Below, piece by piece: positions 1-8,272 of a stretch of DNA of 64,000 nt. This DNA comes from Flavobacterium sp. SUN052. Lineage in GTDB: Bacteria > Bacteroidota > Bacteroidia > Flavobacteriales > Flavobacteriaceae. Position numbers and translations under genes: made by a program. Below the pieces are notes generated by a model, which ran no database searches, was not told where the DNA came from, and saw nothing but the letters and a program-made list of their open reading frames with translations. Each line of letters opens with the position of its first letter. The stretch's first letter is position 1. Location: contig NZ_JAPQNS010000017.1 of NCBI RefSeq assembly GCF_028867935.1, positions 1-64,000 on the forward strand, in the 5' to 3' direction.

Positions 1-369
<369 letters not shown>

Positions 370-561
370 TAAATAATTGCGTGACTCCATAAAGGAATCA
401 CTGTTTGTTTAACTGATCCGCAACGGGACCCAGTTAAGTGCTCATTGTCTTCTTGCTAATCGATTTGTCAAAGAACTGGGCGCTGGTTCCGGTGAAGGTT
501 CCAGCGTGGTTGAAAAAGCTCGTCTGCTTGTTTCAGATTGTGTTCCCGTTGAATGGGAGTG
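370..561 (-). other. rRNA operon leader region
   Basis: This transcribed spacer lies between the proximal rrn promoter and the 16S 5' end. It holds a boxA-like element (465-477) and a short inverted repeat (CGCTGG at 481-486 with CCAGCG at 501-506). No protein gene is credible: the open frame starting at 506 on the plus strand runs through the promoters against transcription. Confidence 0.7.
465..477 (-). promoter_or_regulatory. boxA-like antitermination element of the rRNA leader
   Basis: The minus strand reads AGTTCTTTGACAA, close to the bacterial boxA consensus (TGYTCTTTRANA). It lies about 100 nt before the 16S 5' end, where NusB/NusE-dependent antitermination elements occur in other bacteria. 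The function is inferred from sequence and position. Confidence 0.65.
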
Positions 562-592
562 CAAAATTAGTACTTTTAAAAGGCGTTGTCAA
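562..592 (-). promoter_or_regulatory. rrn promoter P2 (proximal), Bacteroidetes type
   Basis: On the minus strand TTG (590-592) is followed after exactly 20 nt by TAATTTTG (562-569), a full match to the Bacteroidetes -33/-7 consensus TTG...TAnnTTTG. It lies about 190 nt upstream of the 16S 5' end. The start of transcription is expected near 555. Confidence 0.75.
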
Positions 593-701
593 GTGAAAAG
601 CGAAATATTTTTTATTTTTCTTCGATTCTCATCCGGTCAACTTGACAGGCTAAAAACCGCATTTGCGTTGGTTGGTGGCCTGTTCCCCTCATTTGGGACT
701 G

Positions 702-733
702 CAAAGGTAGGGGGTTTTTATGCCCTTTGTCAA
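702..733 (-). promoter_or_regulatory. rrn promoter P1 (distal), Bacteroidetes type
   Basis: On the minus strand TTG (731-733) is followed after 21 nt by TACCTTTG (702-709), again a full match to the Bacteroidetes consensus. The base runs just after the -7 boxes of P1 and P2 are alike (CAGTCCC and CACTCCC), suggesting that the two promoters arose by duplication or share initiation control. P1 lies about 140 bp upstream of P2. Confidence 0.75.
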
Positions 734-771
734 GTCCCGTTCGAAAGATTTTTATAAACAATTGAAAAGAG

Positions 772-806
772 TGAGATAAGTCGTTGAATAACCACGACTT
801 ATCTCA
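772..806 (-). terminator. Terminator of tyrS, upstream of the rrn promoters
   Basis: Two perfectly complementary 13-bp arms (772-784 and 794-806) flank a 9-nt loop just downstream of the tyrS stop. On the minus strand the stem is followed by a modest T-rich stretch (CTCTTTTC). It separates tyrS transcription from the strong rrn promoters. Confidence 0.75.
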
Positions 807-815
807 TAAAAAAAT

Positions 816-2129
816 TTACGCTTTTTTGAGTAGATGATTCTTCTTTCCCTTCGAGATAAGTAAATAGCGTCCCTGAAGCCAGTTGGAAGGTACTAAAGCA
901 GCCGGATCAGATACTTTAGTTTTGTTGATACTTACTGCATTTTGCGAGATAGCACGGCGGGCTTCTCCTTTTGATGCATAGACTTCGCCCCGAGTAGCAA
1001 CCGACAATAAGTCGGTCAGATTTTGGGCTTCTGCTAATTCTTCCGCTGAGATTTCAGTCTGGGGCACACCTTCGAAGATTACTTCAAACTCGTTAGCCTC
1101 AATTTGCTGCAAGGTTTCAAGCGTTGCTTTACCATATAATACCTCCGACGCTTTTACTGCCAAATCATAACCTGCCTGCCCATGAACCCGGATTGTTACA
1201 TCCTGGGCAAGGGCTTTCTGGAGGATTCGTAAATGTGGTGCCTCTGCGTGTTGCTGCTCCAAACTTTCGATCTCGTCTTTACCCAACAAAGAAAACACGC
1301 GGATAAGACGGGTACAATCTTCATCGGCAGCATTGATCCAGAATTGATAGAACTGGTACGGCGATGTCATGCGCGGGTCGAGCCAAACGTTGCCCGATTC
1401 GCTTTTGCCAAACTTGGTCCCGTCTGACTTGGTGACGAGCGGAGTTGTCAATGCATAGGCAAGGCTATCTTCCGAACGGGTTTCGTCAGTTGATTCACCA
1501 GCTTCTTTACGACGGATTAGTTCGGTGCCCGTGGTAATGTTGCCCCATTGATCTGAGCCGCCCATCTGCAACCTCACTCCTTTATTCTTATATAGCCAGT
1601 AATAATCATACCCTTGTAGAAGCTGGTACGAGAATTCGGTGAAGGAAATGCCTGTTTCGAGCCGCTTCTTCACCGAGTCTTTTGCCATCATATAATTAAC
1701 GGTCAAGTGTTTTCCAGCTTCCCGCAGGAAACCCAAAAACGAAAACTCTTTGAACCAGTCGTAATTATTGACCATTTCGGCGGCATTGGCCCCGCTCTCA
1801 AAATCTAAAAACTGGGCTAGCTGCCTGCGAATACCTTCCTGATTGGCACGGAGGGTTTCTTCAGAGAGAAAATCACGCTCGGCCGCTTTACCCGATGGGT
1901 CACCGATCATGCCTGTTGCTCCACCAACCAGCGCAAACGGTTTGTGGCCCGCCCGCTGAAAGTGAACTAACAGCATTATAGTAGCCAAGTTACCGATGTG
2001 CAGTGAGGGAGCCGTGGGGTCAAATCCAATGTACCCGGCGGTCATTTCCTTAGTTAGCTGCTCTTCAGTTCCGGGGGTCATGTCGTTCAACATGCCCCGC
2101 CAGCGGAGTTCATCAATGAAATTTGTCAT
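816..2129 (-). CDS. tyrS: Tyrosyl-tRNA synthetase
   Basis: This 437-residue class I aminoacyl-tRNA synthetase charges tRNA-Tyr in the cytoplasm. The class I signature is seen as HIGN at residues 44-47 and the KMSKS-type loop as KFGKS at 239-243. The tyrosine-pocket segment around residues 165-195 ([13 protein letters not shown], then [10 protein letters not shown]) is typical of TyrRS. The C-terminal 75 or so residues form an S4-like RNA-binding domain ([20 protein letters not shown]). Length and order match bacterial TyrRS of about 420-435 residues. The ATG at 2129 fits the N-terminus of homologues. A good Bacteroidetes promoter lies at 2195-2226 and a hairpin terminator at 772-806, so the gene appears to be transcribed alone. 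Confidence 0.98.
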   Translation of the reverse strand: MTNFIDELRWRGMLNDMTPGTEEQLTKEMTAGYIGFDPTAPSLHIGNLATIMLLVHFQRAGHKPFALVGGATGMIGDPSGKAAERDFLSEETLRANQEGIRRQLAQFLDFESGANAAEMVNNYDWFKEFSFLGFLREAGKHLTVNYMMAKDSVKKRLETGISFTEFSYQLLQGYDYYWLYKNKGVRLQMGGSDQWGNITTGTELIRRKEAGESTDETRSEDSLAYALTTPLVTKSDGTKFGKSESGNVWLDPRMTSPYQFYQFWINAADEDCTRLIRVFSLLGKDEIESLEQQHAEAPHLRILQKALAQDVTIRVHGQAGYDLAVKASEVLYGKATLETLQQIEANEFEVIFEGVPQTEISAEELAEAQNLTDLLSVATRGEVYASKGEARRAISQNAVSINKTKVSDPAALVPSNWLQGRYLLISKGKKNHLLKKA

Positions 2130-2194
2130 AAAGGAGCACAGTGAAGTAGAGAACGGGCATAGCCATCCATTTCTCCAACCGAAAAATTAAGGCG

Positions 2195-2226
2195 CAAAGA
2201 TAAGGGTTTGCATGTTTGGCGATCAA
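2195..2226 (-). promoter_or_regulatory. Promoter of tyrS, Bacteroidetes type
   Basis: On the minus strand TTG (2224-2226) is followed after 21 nt by TATCTTTG (2195-2202), matching the TTG-N19/21-TAnnTTTG consensus. It ends about 65 nt upstream of the tyrS ATG. The -33 element overlaps the last codons of the upstream glycosyltransferase gene. Confidence 0.7.
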
Positions 2227-3413
2227 TTCTGGGCGAAAAGACCAATCAAACAGCGCTCTAATTCAGGGATAGACACAATAATGTCGTCGCCGATGGTTTC
2301 CATATTGAGGCTGGAAATGTCACCCTGGCAATAAGCTGAGTAGCGTAGGCCCATTAGTTCGGCCAGATACAGGAAGTAGTTTGGGGCATACTTCGTGGAA
2401 AATAATTCAACGACCTGGGTGCCCGGTTCACACCAGATGTAATTGGTAAAAGATGCGCCGTGGGGCCCTAATACAAATGAAGCGTTTTTATAAATAGCAA
2501 CCTGTTCAGCAATGGTACGGGGCTTGTCTTCTATAATATGAAAATCGTATCGGCTCAACAGGGCAATCAGAGCCGCTTCGTTCACTATGCGTCGGCGCCC
2601 CGCACGACTGATATAAACCCGGTTTCGAACCGTGCGTTTGATCTGCAACTTTTGTTCGATCTGAGTTTTTAGGCCTAAAACGTCAGCGGCATTCTGGTGG
2701 GCCCAATTGTCGTGGTTACCCAACAGGCAATTCTCAAACTGGATATTGGCTTGTCGACTATCAACAATCTGATCGGGTCTAAAGCCCATGAGTTCAAAAA
2801 ACTCTCGTTCATACGTTGTGTTGACAAGCGGGTAGGTGACAATCGTATCAGCCAGTTCGTCGGCGGAGAGTGTGGCTTTGATCCGGCATATCTTGGCTGC
2901 TATCAGGAACATAAAGTCGTAATAGCCTACAAATACATCGCCGTCGAAGTAATGGCTGAAGGGGGCAATCAGGGTTTTGGTAGTCTGCTTATGCCGTTTT
3001 TTGCAGTTTAAAGGCCCTTTAAATATGTCATGGCTCCAATAGTCAGTATTCAAAACTTTTCTATCAGTTAAAAGTACTCCGCAAGGCAGCAATGTGGCTT
3101 GTTTATGCCCACGTTCATAACGCCACACGCGAGTTGGCTCAGTAGAAACCTCCGTTTGTGAAAAAATTAGTTGGTCAGGAGCGGCCAGATTCGTCACGGC
3201 TGGCAGCGTAAGTGAATTTCCCTGATGTGTTGCTACCAGATAGTCGGCTAGGTAAGCTTTCGTCTGATTCTTACTGAGCAAATCCAGCCCGATCCATTTG
3301 GCTCCAAACTGGGCTGACTTTCTCAGTGTTTTCTCAAACGTTTTCCCAACGCCAGATAGCAACTGATTTAACTTTTCCATACAATTCTGACTGCTACTGA
3401 TCAGATAAGTCAT
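2223..3413 (-). CDS. Glycosyltransferase family 61 (DUF563-like) protein
   Basis: This 396-residue protein has the GT61/DUF563 pattern in its C-terminal half. A basic segment (NRVYISRAGRRRIVNE) leads into an alternating domain (FHIIEDKPRTIAEQVAIYKN) and then the diagnostic SFVLGPHGASFTNYIWCEPG, which belongs to the nucleotide-sugar binding region. Family members transfer sugars such as xylose or GlcNAc onto glycans; in bacteria they usually act on surface polysaccharide. No signal peptide or membrane segment is seen, so a cytoplasmic or membrane-peripheral place is likely. The N-terminal 100 residues are less conserved. It stands between tyrS and queA with no glycan-biosynthesis neighbours, so the acceptor is unknown. 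Confidence 0.85.
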   Translation of the reverse strand: MTYLISSSQNCMEKLNQLLSGVGKTFEKTLRKSAQFGAKWIGLDLLSKNQTKAYLADYLVATHQGNSLTLPAVTNLAAPDQLIFSQTEVSTEPTRVWRYERGHKQATLLPCGVLLTDRKVLNTDYWSHDIFKGPLNCKKRHKQTTKTLIAPFSHYFDGDVFVGYYDFMFLIAAKICRIKATLSADELADTIVTYPLVNTTYEREFFELMGFRPDQIVDSRQANIQFENCLLGNHDNWAHQNAADVLGLKTQIEQKLQIKRTVRNRVYISRAGRRRIVNEAALIALLSRYDFHIIEDKPRTIAEQVAIYKNASFVLGPHGASFTNYIWCEPGTQVVELFSTKYAPNYFLYLAELMGLRYSAYCQGDISSLNMETIGDDIIVSIPELERCLIGLFAQN

Positions 3414-3552
3414 TCATTTTGGCTTGGAAAAATATATATGAAATTATTTAAACAGTTTATTTAATTTATACATACTTTATTGATAGACTTGGCTAGCCTC
3501 CTTTTTTGAGATATTTTCTGGTTGAATTTCTCCAGATCTGTAGGGCTCTGCG

Positions 3553-4770
3553 TTACGAAGGTAAGAGCAGAGAGGAATCGCCGTAGCTAAGAAAGCGATA
3601 GTCGTTTTCGAGCGCTTCCTTATAGATAGAGCGCCAGACAGGACCAATAAGAGCCGCGATTAGCAGAATAAGTGTGGAGCCCGGTTGGTGAAAATTGGTA
3701 ATGATGCCCCGGCACATTTTCATTGTATACCCTGGCGTCACATAGATGGCAGTATGAGCTACAATCGTTTCGAGATGGTGTACCTTTATATACTGTAGCA
3801 TAGCCTCAACAGCTTCAACAGGTGTTGGCAGTTCGTCAGCGGGAATCGAATAGGCAAACTGTTGATCTAATACGAAGGGATTAGGATCGTTTCGGAGCAA
3901 TTTTACGCCAAACCAGTACAGACTCTCCAGACTTCGCATGGATGTTGTGCCAACGGGCAATAGATGCCCGATATGCTCGCGGATATTTTCCAGATTCTGC
4001 CGGGTGTAAATCACCTGCTCTGCATGCATCACATGCAGGCGTGGGTCATCGGCTTTAATGGGTTGGAAAGTGCCTGCGCCTACATGCAGCGTCAGATAAT
4101 CATGGCCAATACCACGCTGGGCTAACGATTCAAACACCCGATTGGTGAAGTGTAAACCGGCTGTAGGCGCTGCAACAGCCCCATCATTCCGGCTATATAT
4201 AGTCTGGTAGGTGCTGCGGTCGGCGTCGGTGGGGGTTCGTTTTAAGTAAGGTGGAAGTGGAATCTGGCCCGCTAGCTGAATTAAATGCGCAAACGTTTCG
4301 GAAGCCGGTTGCCAGCTAAACTCAACCGTCGACCGTTCATAATCGACATACGACACGGAGAGCCGTATAGACCCCTCAGTTGTTTCAAGAGTTGTGTGAA
4401 GCGTCTCTTCGGGTTTCCAGCGTTTACGGTTACCAATCATGCACTGCCACACGGCCGATCCTTGCTGTTCCATGGCCAGATTCATCGGCTGCTCGGCAGG
4501 AATTGGATTCAGCAAAAACAGTTCGATGGTGGCCCCGGTTGCTTTGGTAAATAGCAACCGGGCTGGTATAACTTTCGTATTGTTAAATACTAAAAAGCTG
4601 TCGGCTGGAATGTATTCGGCCAAGTCGCGAAAAGTGGCATGCGTGATAGTGCCTCCCCGGTATACCAGCAATTTTGATGAATCCCGTTCGGCTAGTGGGA
4701 ATCGCGCAATTCGGTCATCGGGCAGGTCATACTGAAACTGTTGCAACGAAAGCGAATTAAGCGAACTCAT
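3553..4770 (-). CDS. queA: S-adenosylmethionine:tRNA ribosyltransferase-isomerase
   Basis: QueA moves the ribosyl group of SAM onto 7-aminomethyl-7-deazaguanine at tRNA position 34, forming epoxyqueuosine. The 405-residue sequence has the family landmarks in order: RIARFPLAERDSSKLLV near the N-terminus, FLVFNNTKVIPARL, GAVAAPTAGLHFT in the middle, LHVGAGTFQPI followed by MHAEQ, and TTSMRSLESL. The length is slightly above the usual 340-360 residues, with an insertion after residue 80 and an extended middle. The start at 4770 overlaps the end of the upstream membrane-protein gene by 14 bp, so the two are probably co-transcribed. No other queuosine genes are in the window. Confidence 0.97.
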   Translation of the reverse strand: MSSLNSLSLQQFQYDLPDDRIARFPLAERDSSKLLVYRGGTITHATFRDLAEYIPADSFLVFNNTKVIPARLLFTKATGATIELFLLNPIPAEQPMNLAMEQQGSAVWQCMIGNRKRWKPEETLHTTLETTEGSIRLSVSYVDYERSTVEFSWQPASETFAHLIQLAGQIPLPPYLKRTPTDADRSTYQTIYSRNDGAVAAPTAGLHFTNRVFESLAQRGIGHDYLTLHVGAGTFQPIKADDPRLHVMHAEQVIYTRQNLENIREHIGHLLPVGTTSMRSLESLYWFGVKLLRNDPNPFVLDQQFAYSIPADELPTPVEAVEAMLQYIKVHHLETIVAHTAIYVTPGYTMKMCRGIITNFHQPGSTLILLIAALIGPVWRSIYKEALENDYRFLSYGDSSLLLPS

Positions 4771-5272
4771 TGGTGTTAGACGGTTTCATGAAAATTAGCC
4801 GGATGGGCAACGAGATTATTACGCTGCTCAAAATAAATACGCTCAACGGCAACAACCAGCCGTAGGTGTATTGATCGACTCTAAAATTCGAACGATTTAA
4901 GAAGGACAGCACCATGAGCGATAGGCCCAAAATAGTGTTGACCGAAGCCATCAGCGCGTAAAACCAATTAATGAGTACCTCGTTCAATTCGTCGCGGTAG
5001 TTTGCCCATACGGGTGACACTGGAATTCGGCTCGTGGGCAATTTGGGAATGAGCCGGGCTACAGAATTAATAAGGATATTCGTGACCAAAAAAACAGCTA
5101 CAGAAGCATAGAACAGGACTTCGCGGTCGAGATATTGAGTTGCCTGCCCAGCCGAATTAAATAGAACAGCTACTTCCTCGGGATACGATATATAGCTGTT
5201 CATAAGGGCGAAAACTAATCCGATGACGGATAAAACTCGCCAAACGCGGATAAAAAAAGTACCTACACGCAT
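4757..5272 (-). CDS. Uncharacterised four-helix membrane protein
   Basis: This 171-residue protein was not recognised as a named family. Four hydrophobic stretches are visible at about residues 8-27, 55-74, 104-125 and 137-160, separated by short polar loops, so it is very likely an inner-membrane protein. The loop between the second and third segments holds the most polar part (PVWANYRDELNEVLINW). Its 3' end overlaps queA by 14 bp in another frame, indicating translational coupling, though a link to queuosine synthesis cannot be claimed. A -7 type element lies just upstream. Confidence 0.75.
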   Translation of the reverse strand: MRVGTFFIRVWRVLSVIGLVFALMNSYISYPEEVAVLFNSAGQATQYLDREVLFYASVAVFLVTNILINSVARLIPKLPTSRIPVSPVWANYRDELNEVLINWFYALMASVNTILGLSLMVLSFLNRSNFRVDQYTYGWLLPLSVFILSSVIISLPIRLIFMKPSNTNEFA

Positions 5273-5294
5273 TTTTTATTGAGTGATTGAGTTG

Positions 5295-5302
5295 CAAAGT
5301 TA
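5295..5302 (-). promoter_or_regulatory. Possible -7 element for the queA operon
   Basis: The minus strand reads TAACTTTG, matching TAnnTTTG, 23 nt before the ATG of the membrane-protein gene at 5272. No TTG is seen at the expected 19-21 nt spacing, so this is only a half match. Confidence 0.35.
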
Positions 5303-5375
5303 GGTCTGAAGTGGGGTTTATTATGGAATTTTGGGCAATGAGAAGTAAAAGCAGTCAATGATTTAGCTCTACAGA

Positions 5376-5927
5376 ATGAAAATCTATACGAAAACAGGTG
5401 ATACAGGGCAGACTTCGCTCATTAGCGGTCGACGGGTGAGCAAGGCTGACAGTCGGATTGACGCTTACGGGACAGTCGATGAATTGAACTCGTGGATTGG
5501 GTTAGTGCGTGATCAGGCGGTAAATGCCTGCCGACGTGATTTGCTGAAAGAGATCCAGGACCGACTGTTTACAGTTGGGGCAACCCTGGCAACCGACCCA
5601 GAAAAAACGACCAGAAAAGCCATACCCGATATTGTAGAGACCGACATAACGTTATTAGAACAGGCAATGGACGCGATGGACGCCGAACTTCCCGAACTTC
5701 GGGCCTTTGTGTTGCCAGGTGGTCATGAGTCCGTATCTTATGCGCACCTTGCCCGTACGGTTTGCCGCCGGGCCGAACGCTTGGTCATTGCCCTTAACAA
5801 TGAGTCACCCGTTGATCTATTGGTTATTCAATACCTCAACCGGCTGTCGGACTACTTGTTTGTTTTGAGCCGCAAGATGACACAGGAGTTGGGAAGTGAA
5901 GAAGTGGCATGGAAACCAAGGGTATGA
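5376..5927 (+). CDS. Cob(I)alamin adenosyltransferase, PduO type
   Basis: This 183-residue protein transfers adenosyl from ATP to cob(I)alamin, making adenosylcobalamin. The PduO/MMAB signature is clear: the N-terminal ATP-binding KIYTKTGDTGQTSLISG, then RVSKADSRIDAYGTVDELNS, and in the C-terminal helical half CRRAERLVIALN and QYLNRLSDYLFVLSRK. The length is that of single-domain PduO enzymes. The divergent queA operon lies upstream and a BatA-like gene follows after 116 bp. No cobalamin biosynthesis or B12-dependent enzyme is nearby, so it may serve salvage for enzymes encoded elsewhere. Confidence 0.95.
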   Translation: MKIYTKTGDTGQTSLISGRRVSKADSRIDAYGTVDELNSWIGLVRDQAVNACRRDLLKEIQDRLFTVGATLATDPEKTTRKAIPDIVETDITLLEQAMDAMDAELPELRAFVLPGGHESVSYAHLARTVCRRAERLVIALNNESPVDLLVIQYLNRLSDYLFVLSRKMTQELGSEEVAWKPRV

Positions 5928-6043
5928 GTGTCGAGTGACTGAGTGGCTGGCACATAGGTGGTCTGTGTCTTCACAGACCACGGGCAGACCGGTTCGGGAA
6001 TTCTGTTTAATCATTGTAATCTTGTTAAATCTCGGTTCAGACT

Positions 6044-8131
6044 TTGAGCTTCTTAAATCCCTCCTTTTTGTTTGGCTTGCTGGCCCTGTCGGTGCCGGTT
6101 GCTATCCACCTGTTTAACTTTCGCCGGACACGCCGGGTGTTTTTCACCAATGTGGCGTTGCTGAAAACCGTTCAAACGGAAACAAAGTCGTTTCGGCGCG
6201 TAAAGCACTGGCTTATTTTGCTGGCACGCTGCCTGTTTCTGGCTTGTTTGGTACTAGCCTTTGCCCAACCTTTTCTGCCCAGCAAAAATGCCCTCGGTCT
6301 GTCGCGACAGGGCGTAACAAGTTTGTATCTGGATAACTCGTATAGCATGCAAAACGAGTTGAGCGAAAAACGATATCTCGACATCGCAACAGGTAAGTTA
6401 GACGAACTTCTGACCTTGTTCCGCAACGCGACTTCGCTCCAATTACTAACCAACGATTTTTCGGCTGATGAACAACGTGCCGGAACATCGGAGGCAGTTC
6501 GCGACCGGGTTACAAGCGTACGGTTTGCGCATACGCCCCGCACACTGGAGGCCGTATACCGGCGTCAGCGTAACCTCTTGGCCAGTATGAATCCGGGCGG
6601 TCGCAATCAATTGTTCTGGTTCTCTGACTTTCAGAAAAGTACGCTGGGCGACTTAAATCGCCTGAAAATAGACACCACTGACCGGGTATTCATTGTACCA
6701 CTGGATGCACAACCTACCAAGAATATCTATGTGGACTCGGTGTGGCTTAGTACGCCTTTTATTCGTGAGCTGCAAAACAACAGTGTCAATGTCACGCTTC
6801 GTAACGGCGGGCGTGAATCAGTAAAGAACTTGCCGGTGCGTTTGTATTTAGACGATACCCAAACGTCGACAGCTTCGGCCAATGTGGAACCGGGAGGCTC
6901 GGCAACCGTATCGCTGAACTTCAACGTCACCAAAAAAGGCTTTCACAAAGGGCGGATCGTTTTTGAAGACTACCCCATCACGTTCGACAACGAGTACTTT
7001 TTTGTAGTCGAAGCATCGCCATCGATTCGGGTGATGCACCTCACTGGCTCCGTGGCCGACCGCCCTGTTGACTATATCCGGGCTGTTTATTCCAACGACA
7101 GCCTGTTCAAGTTCAAGTCGTTCCCAGCTCAGAATTTCGACGTGGGGCAGTTGAAAGAAACGGATCTGGTTGTTCTGGAAGGTGTCCCAACGGTGAGTGG
7201 AACGCTGCGAAGCGAACTGGAACGCTTTGTTCGCCAGGGCGGCAGCATCACCGTGATTCCACCACCAAACCCTGACGCGGCTTCGTACGGACCGTTTTTG
7301 GGCAGTTTGGGCGTCAATGGCTTACAGTCAACGCCCCCGGCACCGGGCAACACACCCGTTGTGCTGGCAGATCCTGACCGCAACAGCCCCTTTTTTCAGG
7401 ATGTATTTCAGAAGAGTTTTCAATCGGAACCGCTGAACCTGCCGGGAGCCGTGACGGTTTGGCGCTGGAATGGCGGCAATCGACTTCTGGCTCTCCGCGA
7501 TGGTCAAACGCTGCTTTCGCAAACGCGGGCAGGCAGTGGGTCGGTGTATGTGCTGGCCAATCCGCTAGCTCCTTCCTACGGTAACCTGGCCGAACATGCT
7601 CTGTTTGTACCCGTGATGTATAAAATGGCGGCTCTGAGTGTTCGGGCGCAACGGACAGCTTACTCATTCGACGACAACCTGCTGACCGTACCCGTGAGCA
7701 ACCCGTCGGAGAAAGCGGTTTATAAACTGAAGCGCGATAAGCTGGATATCATTCCAATTCAGCGTGTGGTAGGCAATCAGCTTTTGCTCGAAATGCCGAA
7801 GAGCAACGAACTAACTACCGGGCAAGATGTGGAGTCGGGTTATTATGAACTCCAATTGTCGAATGGGGATGGTGCGGGCAAAACCGAACGTTTGCTGGCG
7901 TTCAATCACGGCAATCGTGAGTCGGCAATGGATTTCTACTCTGCCGACGAGTTGCGCCGGGTCTTCGCAAGCCAGCCCAATGTGGAGGTATTCGACAGTA
8001 TTCAGGATGGCGATTTTGTTCAGATTCTGGAGCAGGAAAACCTTGGCAAAAGCCTCTGGAAATACTTCCTGCTGGCCGCGTTAGGCTTTTTACTGGTTGA
8101 AATCGGGCTAGTACGGTTTATGAAAGGGTGA
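6044..8131 (+). CDS. BatA-like membrane protein (aerotolerance N-terminal domain, VWA-like)
   Basis: This 695-residue protein begins with the BatA/aerotolerance-regulator N-terminal domain: two membrane helices around residues 5-22 and 55-75 with the typical AIHLFNFRRTRRVFFTNV between them. A von Willebrand-A-like region follows with a MIDAS-like DNSYS motif near residue 100. The middle is predicted periplasmic, and a last helix (KYFLLAALGFLLVEIGLV) sits at the C-terminus. The start is TTG at 6044: no ATG gives the conserved NPSFLFGLLALSVPVAIHLF opening, and the TTG lies exactly where homologues begin. It is not beside a moxR/bat operon here. The molecular role of this family is unclear; envelope stress is a common suggestion. 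Confidence 0.85.
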   Translation: MSFLNPSFLFGLLALSVPVAIHLFNFRRTRRVFFTNVALLKTVQTETKSFRRVKHWLILLARCLFLACLVLAFAQPFLPSKNALGLSRQGVTSLYLDNSYSMQNELSEKRYLDIATGKLDELLTLFRNATSLQLLTNDFSADEQRAGTSEAVRDRVTSVRFAHTPRTLEAVYRRQRNLLASMNPGGRNQLFWFSDFQKSTLGDLNRLKIDTTDRVFIVPLDAQPTKNIYVDSVWLSTPFIRELQNNSVNVTLRNGGRESVKNLPVRLYLDDTQTSTASANVEPGGSATVSLNFNVTKKGFHKGRIVFEDYPITFDNEYFFVVEASPSIRVMHLTGSVADRPVDYIRAVYSNDSLFKFKSFPAQNFDVGQLKETDLVVLEGVPTVSGTLRSELERFVRQGGSITVIPPPNPDAASYGPFLGSLGVNGLQSTPPAPGNTPVVLADPDRNSPFFQDVFQKSFQSEPLNLPGAVTVWRWNGGNRLLALRDGQTLLSQTRAGSGSVYVLANPLAPSYGNLAEHALFVPVMYKMAALSVRAQRTAYSFDDNLLTVPVSNPSEKAVYKLKRDKLDIIPIQRVVGNQLLLEMPKSNELTTGQDVESGYYELQLSNGDGAGKTERLLAFNHGNRESAMDFYSADELRRVFASQPNVEVFDSIQDGDFVQILEQENLGKSLWKYFLLAALGFLLVEIGLVRFMKG

Positions 8132-8143
8132 TTTGGGCAAAAT

Positions 8144-8246
8144 GGAACGCGGATGACGCGGATGCTTCGCAACGCTGATGATTGCTGATTTTTTAATCGA
8201 AATGAGAAAATCCGTTTAAATCCGCGTCGCGAAGCATCCGCGTTCC
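8144..8246. repeat. Palindromic intergenic repeat, copy A
   Basis: This stretch starts with GGAACGCGGATGACGCGGAT and ends with the reverse complement of a closely related sequence (ATCCGCGTTCC). It can fold into a long hairpin, with GCTTCGC/GCGAAGC as a further pairing block. Related copies lie at 14211-14269 and 29088-29176. It sits in the gap between two convergent genes. Confidence 0.75.
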
Positions 8247-8272
8247 AATCTATTGAGAATCCGAAAGAAGCC

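Noticed and set aside
506..757. 83-codon open frame in the rRNA upstream region
   Set aside because: It runs antisense through the two rrn promoters and has no protein-like features.
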